Shown: positions 13,589 to 13,987 of the stretch, piece after piece
Layout of the letters: every line of letters begins with the position of its first letter
Numbering within the stretch: position 1 is the stretch's first letter
DNA from: an uncultured Bacilli bacterium
Lineage (GTDB): Bacteria; Bacillota_I; Bacilli_A; RF39; UBA660
DNA length: 13,987 bases
Direction of reading: 5' to 3'
Assembly: GCA_947632685.1 (NCBI GenBank)
Contig: CANRQD010000021.1
Location: 1 to 13,987 of the forward strand
The notes under the pieces: generated by a model
The model's database searches: none
What the model was told of the DNA's origin: nothing
The model's input: the letters and a program-made list of their open reading frames with translations, nothing else
Made by a program: the position numbers and the translations under genes

Positions 13589-13987
13589 TTAATTATTTTG
13601 ATTAATTTCAACTACTGGTGCTACTTCTGGAGTTGCTGATTCTACAGCTGGTACTACTGGAGTAATAATTTGTGTATTTTCAAGTGGATTAGCTCCTCCA
13701 TATATTTGATGATTTTCATTTTGATTTTTATTTATATCTATATTAACTGTTGGATTAGCTCCACCATATATTTGAGTATTTTGATTTGGCATTTCTGGTA
13801 CTACTTCTGGTTGAACTGCTTGTTGAAAATTATTTTCTGGTACTACTGAATCCATTGTAGGAATAGGTGTTTCTACTGCAGGTGTTACTGGATCAATTGC
13901 AGGTGCAGGATTTTCTACTGTAGGTGCTACTGTATCCATCACAGGTGTAGGAGTTTCTACTACAGGCATTACTGGATCAATTGCAGG
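13589..13987 (-). CDS. Proline/valine/glutamate-rich repeat protein, C-terminal part
   Basis: The last 132 residues of a protein whose N-terminus lies beyond the right edge; the frame is open to 13987, so the ATG at 13969 is internal. Two repeat types are visible. First, a 14-residue tandem unit of the form P-x-(I/M)-D-x-V-x-P-x-V-E-(T/N)-P-x is present at least three and a half times (PAIDPVMPVVETPT, PVMDTVAPTVENPA, PAIDPVTPAVETPI, PTMDSVVP). Second, QIYGGANP occurs twice about 22 residues apart, each preceded by Asn/Gln-rich sequence. Low complexity and extended structure suggest a linker or surface-exposed tail; no membrane segment or LPXTG signal is seen at the C-terminus. Function is unknown without the N-terminus. 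Confidence 0.8.
   Translation of the reverse strand, partial: PAIDPVMPVVETPTPVMDTVAPTVENPAPAIDPVTPAVETPIPTMDSVVPENNFQQAVQPEVVPEMPNQNTQIYGGANPTVNIDINKNQNENHQIYGGANPLENTQIITPVVPAVESATPEVAPVVEINQNN
13885..13987. repeat. 84-bp tandem repeat (two 42-bp subunits) in the repeat-protein gene
   Basis: The 19-bp string at 13885-13903 recurs exactly at 13969-13987, 84 bp away, and the in-between codes for two 14-residue subunits. Copy number probably continues past the edge. Confidence 0.8.

Noticed and set aside
13967..13969. ATG as the start of the repeat protein
   Set aside because: The frame is open above it and the same repeat continues to the window edge, so it is an internal Met.
13589..13987. 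Proline-rich repeat frame as non-coding satellite
   Set aside because: Repeat units keep the reading frame (42 and 84 bp), with substitutions mainly conservative at the protein level and a terminator after the stop.

Overview
The window looks like a piece of chromosome from an AT-rich, endospore-forming member of the Bacilli. Three things point there. The order miaB-ymcA-cotE is the Bacillus subtilis order, SpoVS is nearly canonical, and promoters, Shine-Dalgarno sites and terminators are of Firmicutes type. The extreme AT bias, short intergenic gaps and divergent Prs recall uncultured gut Bacilli (RF39 or Erysipelotrichia-like), but that placement is inference. The genetic code is standard: Trp is TGG throughout, and ymcA ends in TGA inside a terminator hairpin. 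Every convincing gene is on the minus strand, so transcription runs from high to low coordinates.

Layout in transcription order, from the right edge. (1) 13987-13589: C-terminal part of a Pro/Val/Glu repeat protein, entering from outside. (2) 13541-12559: L-lactate dehydrogenase with its own sigma-A promoter and a terminator. (3) 12572-11382: an unrecognised 269-residue protein followed by spoVS. (4) 11379-8426: a sigma-A promoter and a T-box leader, then an M19 dipeptidase, an HD-domain (p)ppGpp-hydrolase-like protein and seryl-tRNA synthetase, tightly packed. (5) 8450-6763: an AAA/DUF4143 ATPase with its own promoter, enclosed between the real 3' end of serS and a second, orphan copy of the serS 3' end. 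(6) 6706-4575: alanine racemase and a secreted C39-type cysteine peptidase with a ChW repeat. (7) 4564-3279: a divergent ribose-phosphate pyrophosphokinase, an orphan acidic coding tail and a terminator. (8) 3230-2458: a small ankyrin-like protein behind a perfect-consensus promoter. (9) 2470-662: miaB-ymcA. (10) 651-43: cotE behind a sigma-E-like promoter.

How the parts work together. The T-box operon would raise dipeptide hydrolysis, an alarmone-type hydrolase and SerS when a tRNA is uncharged, so it looks like a small amino-acid-starvation module. Which amino acid it senses is not settled: serS suggests serine, but the leader details fit leucine better. cotE and spoVS indicate sporulation. 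alr and the ChW/C39 peptidase belong to the cell envelope. The 1.6-kb serS/ATPase segment has the form of a small island integrated at the 3' end of serS, although no integrase is present. All eight promoters listed have a 17-bp spacer, and several terminators overlap the stop codon of the gene they end.
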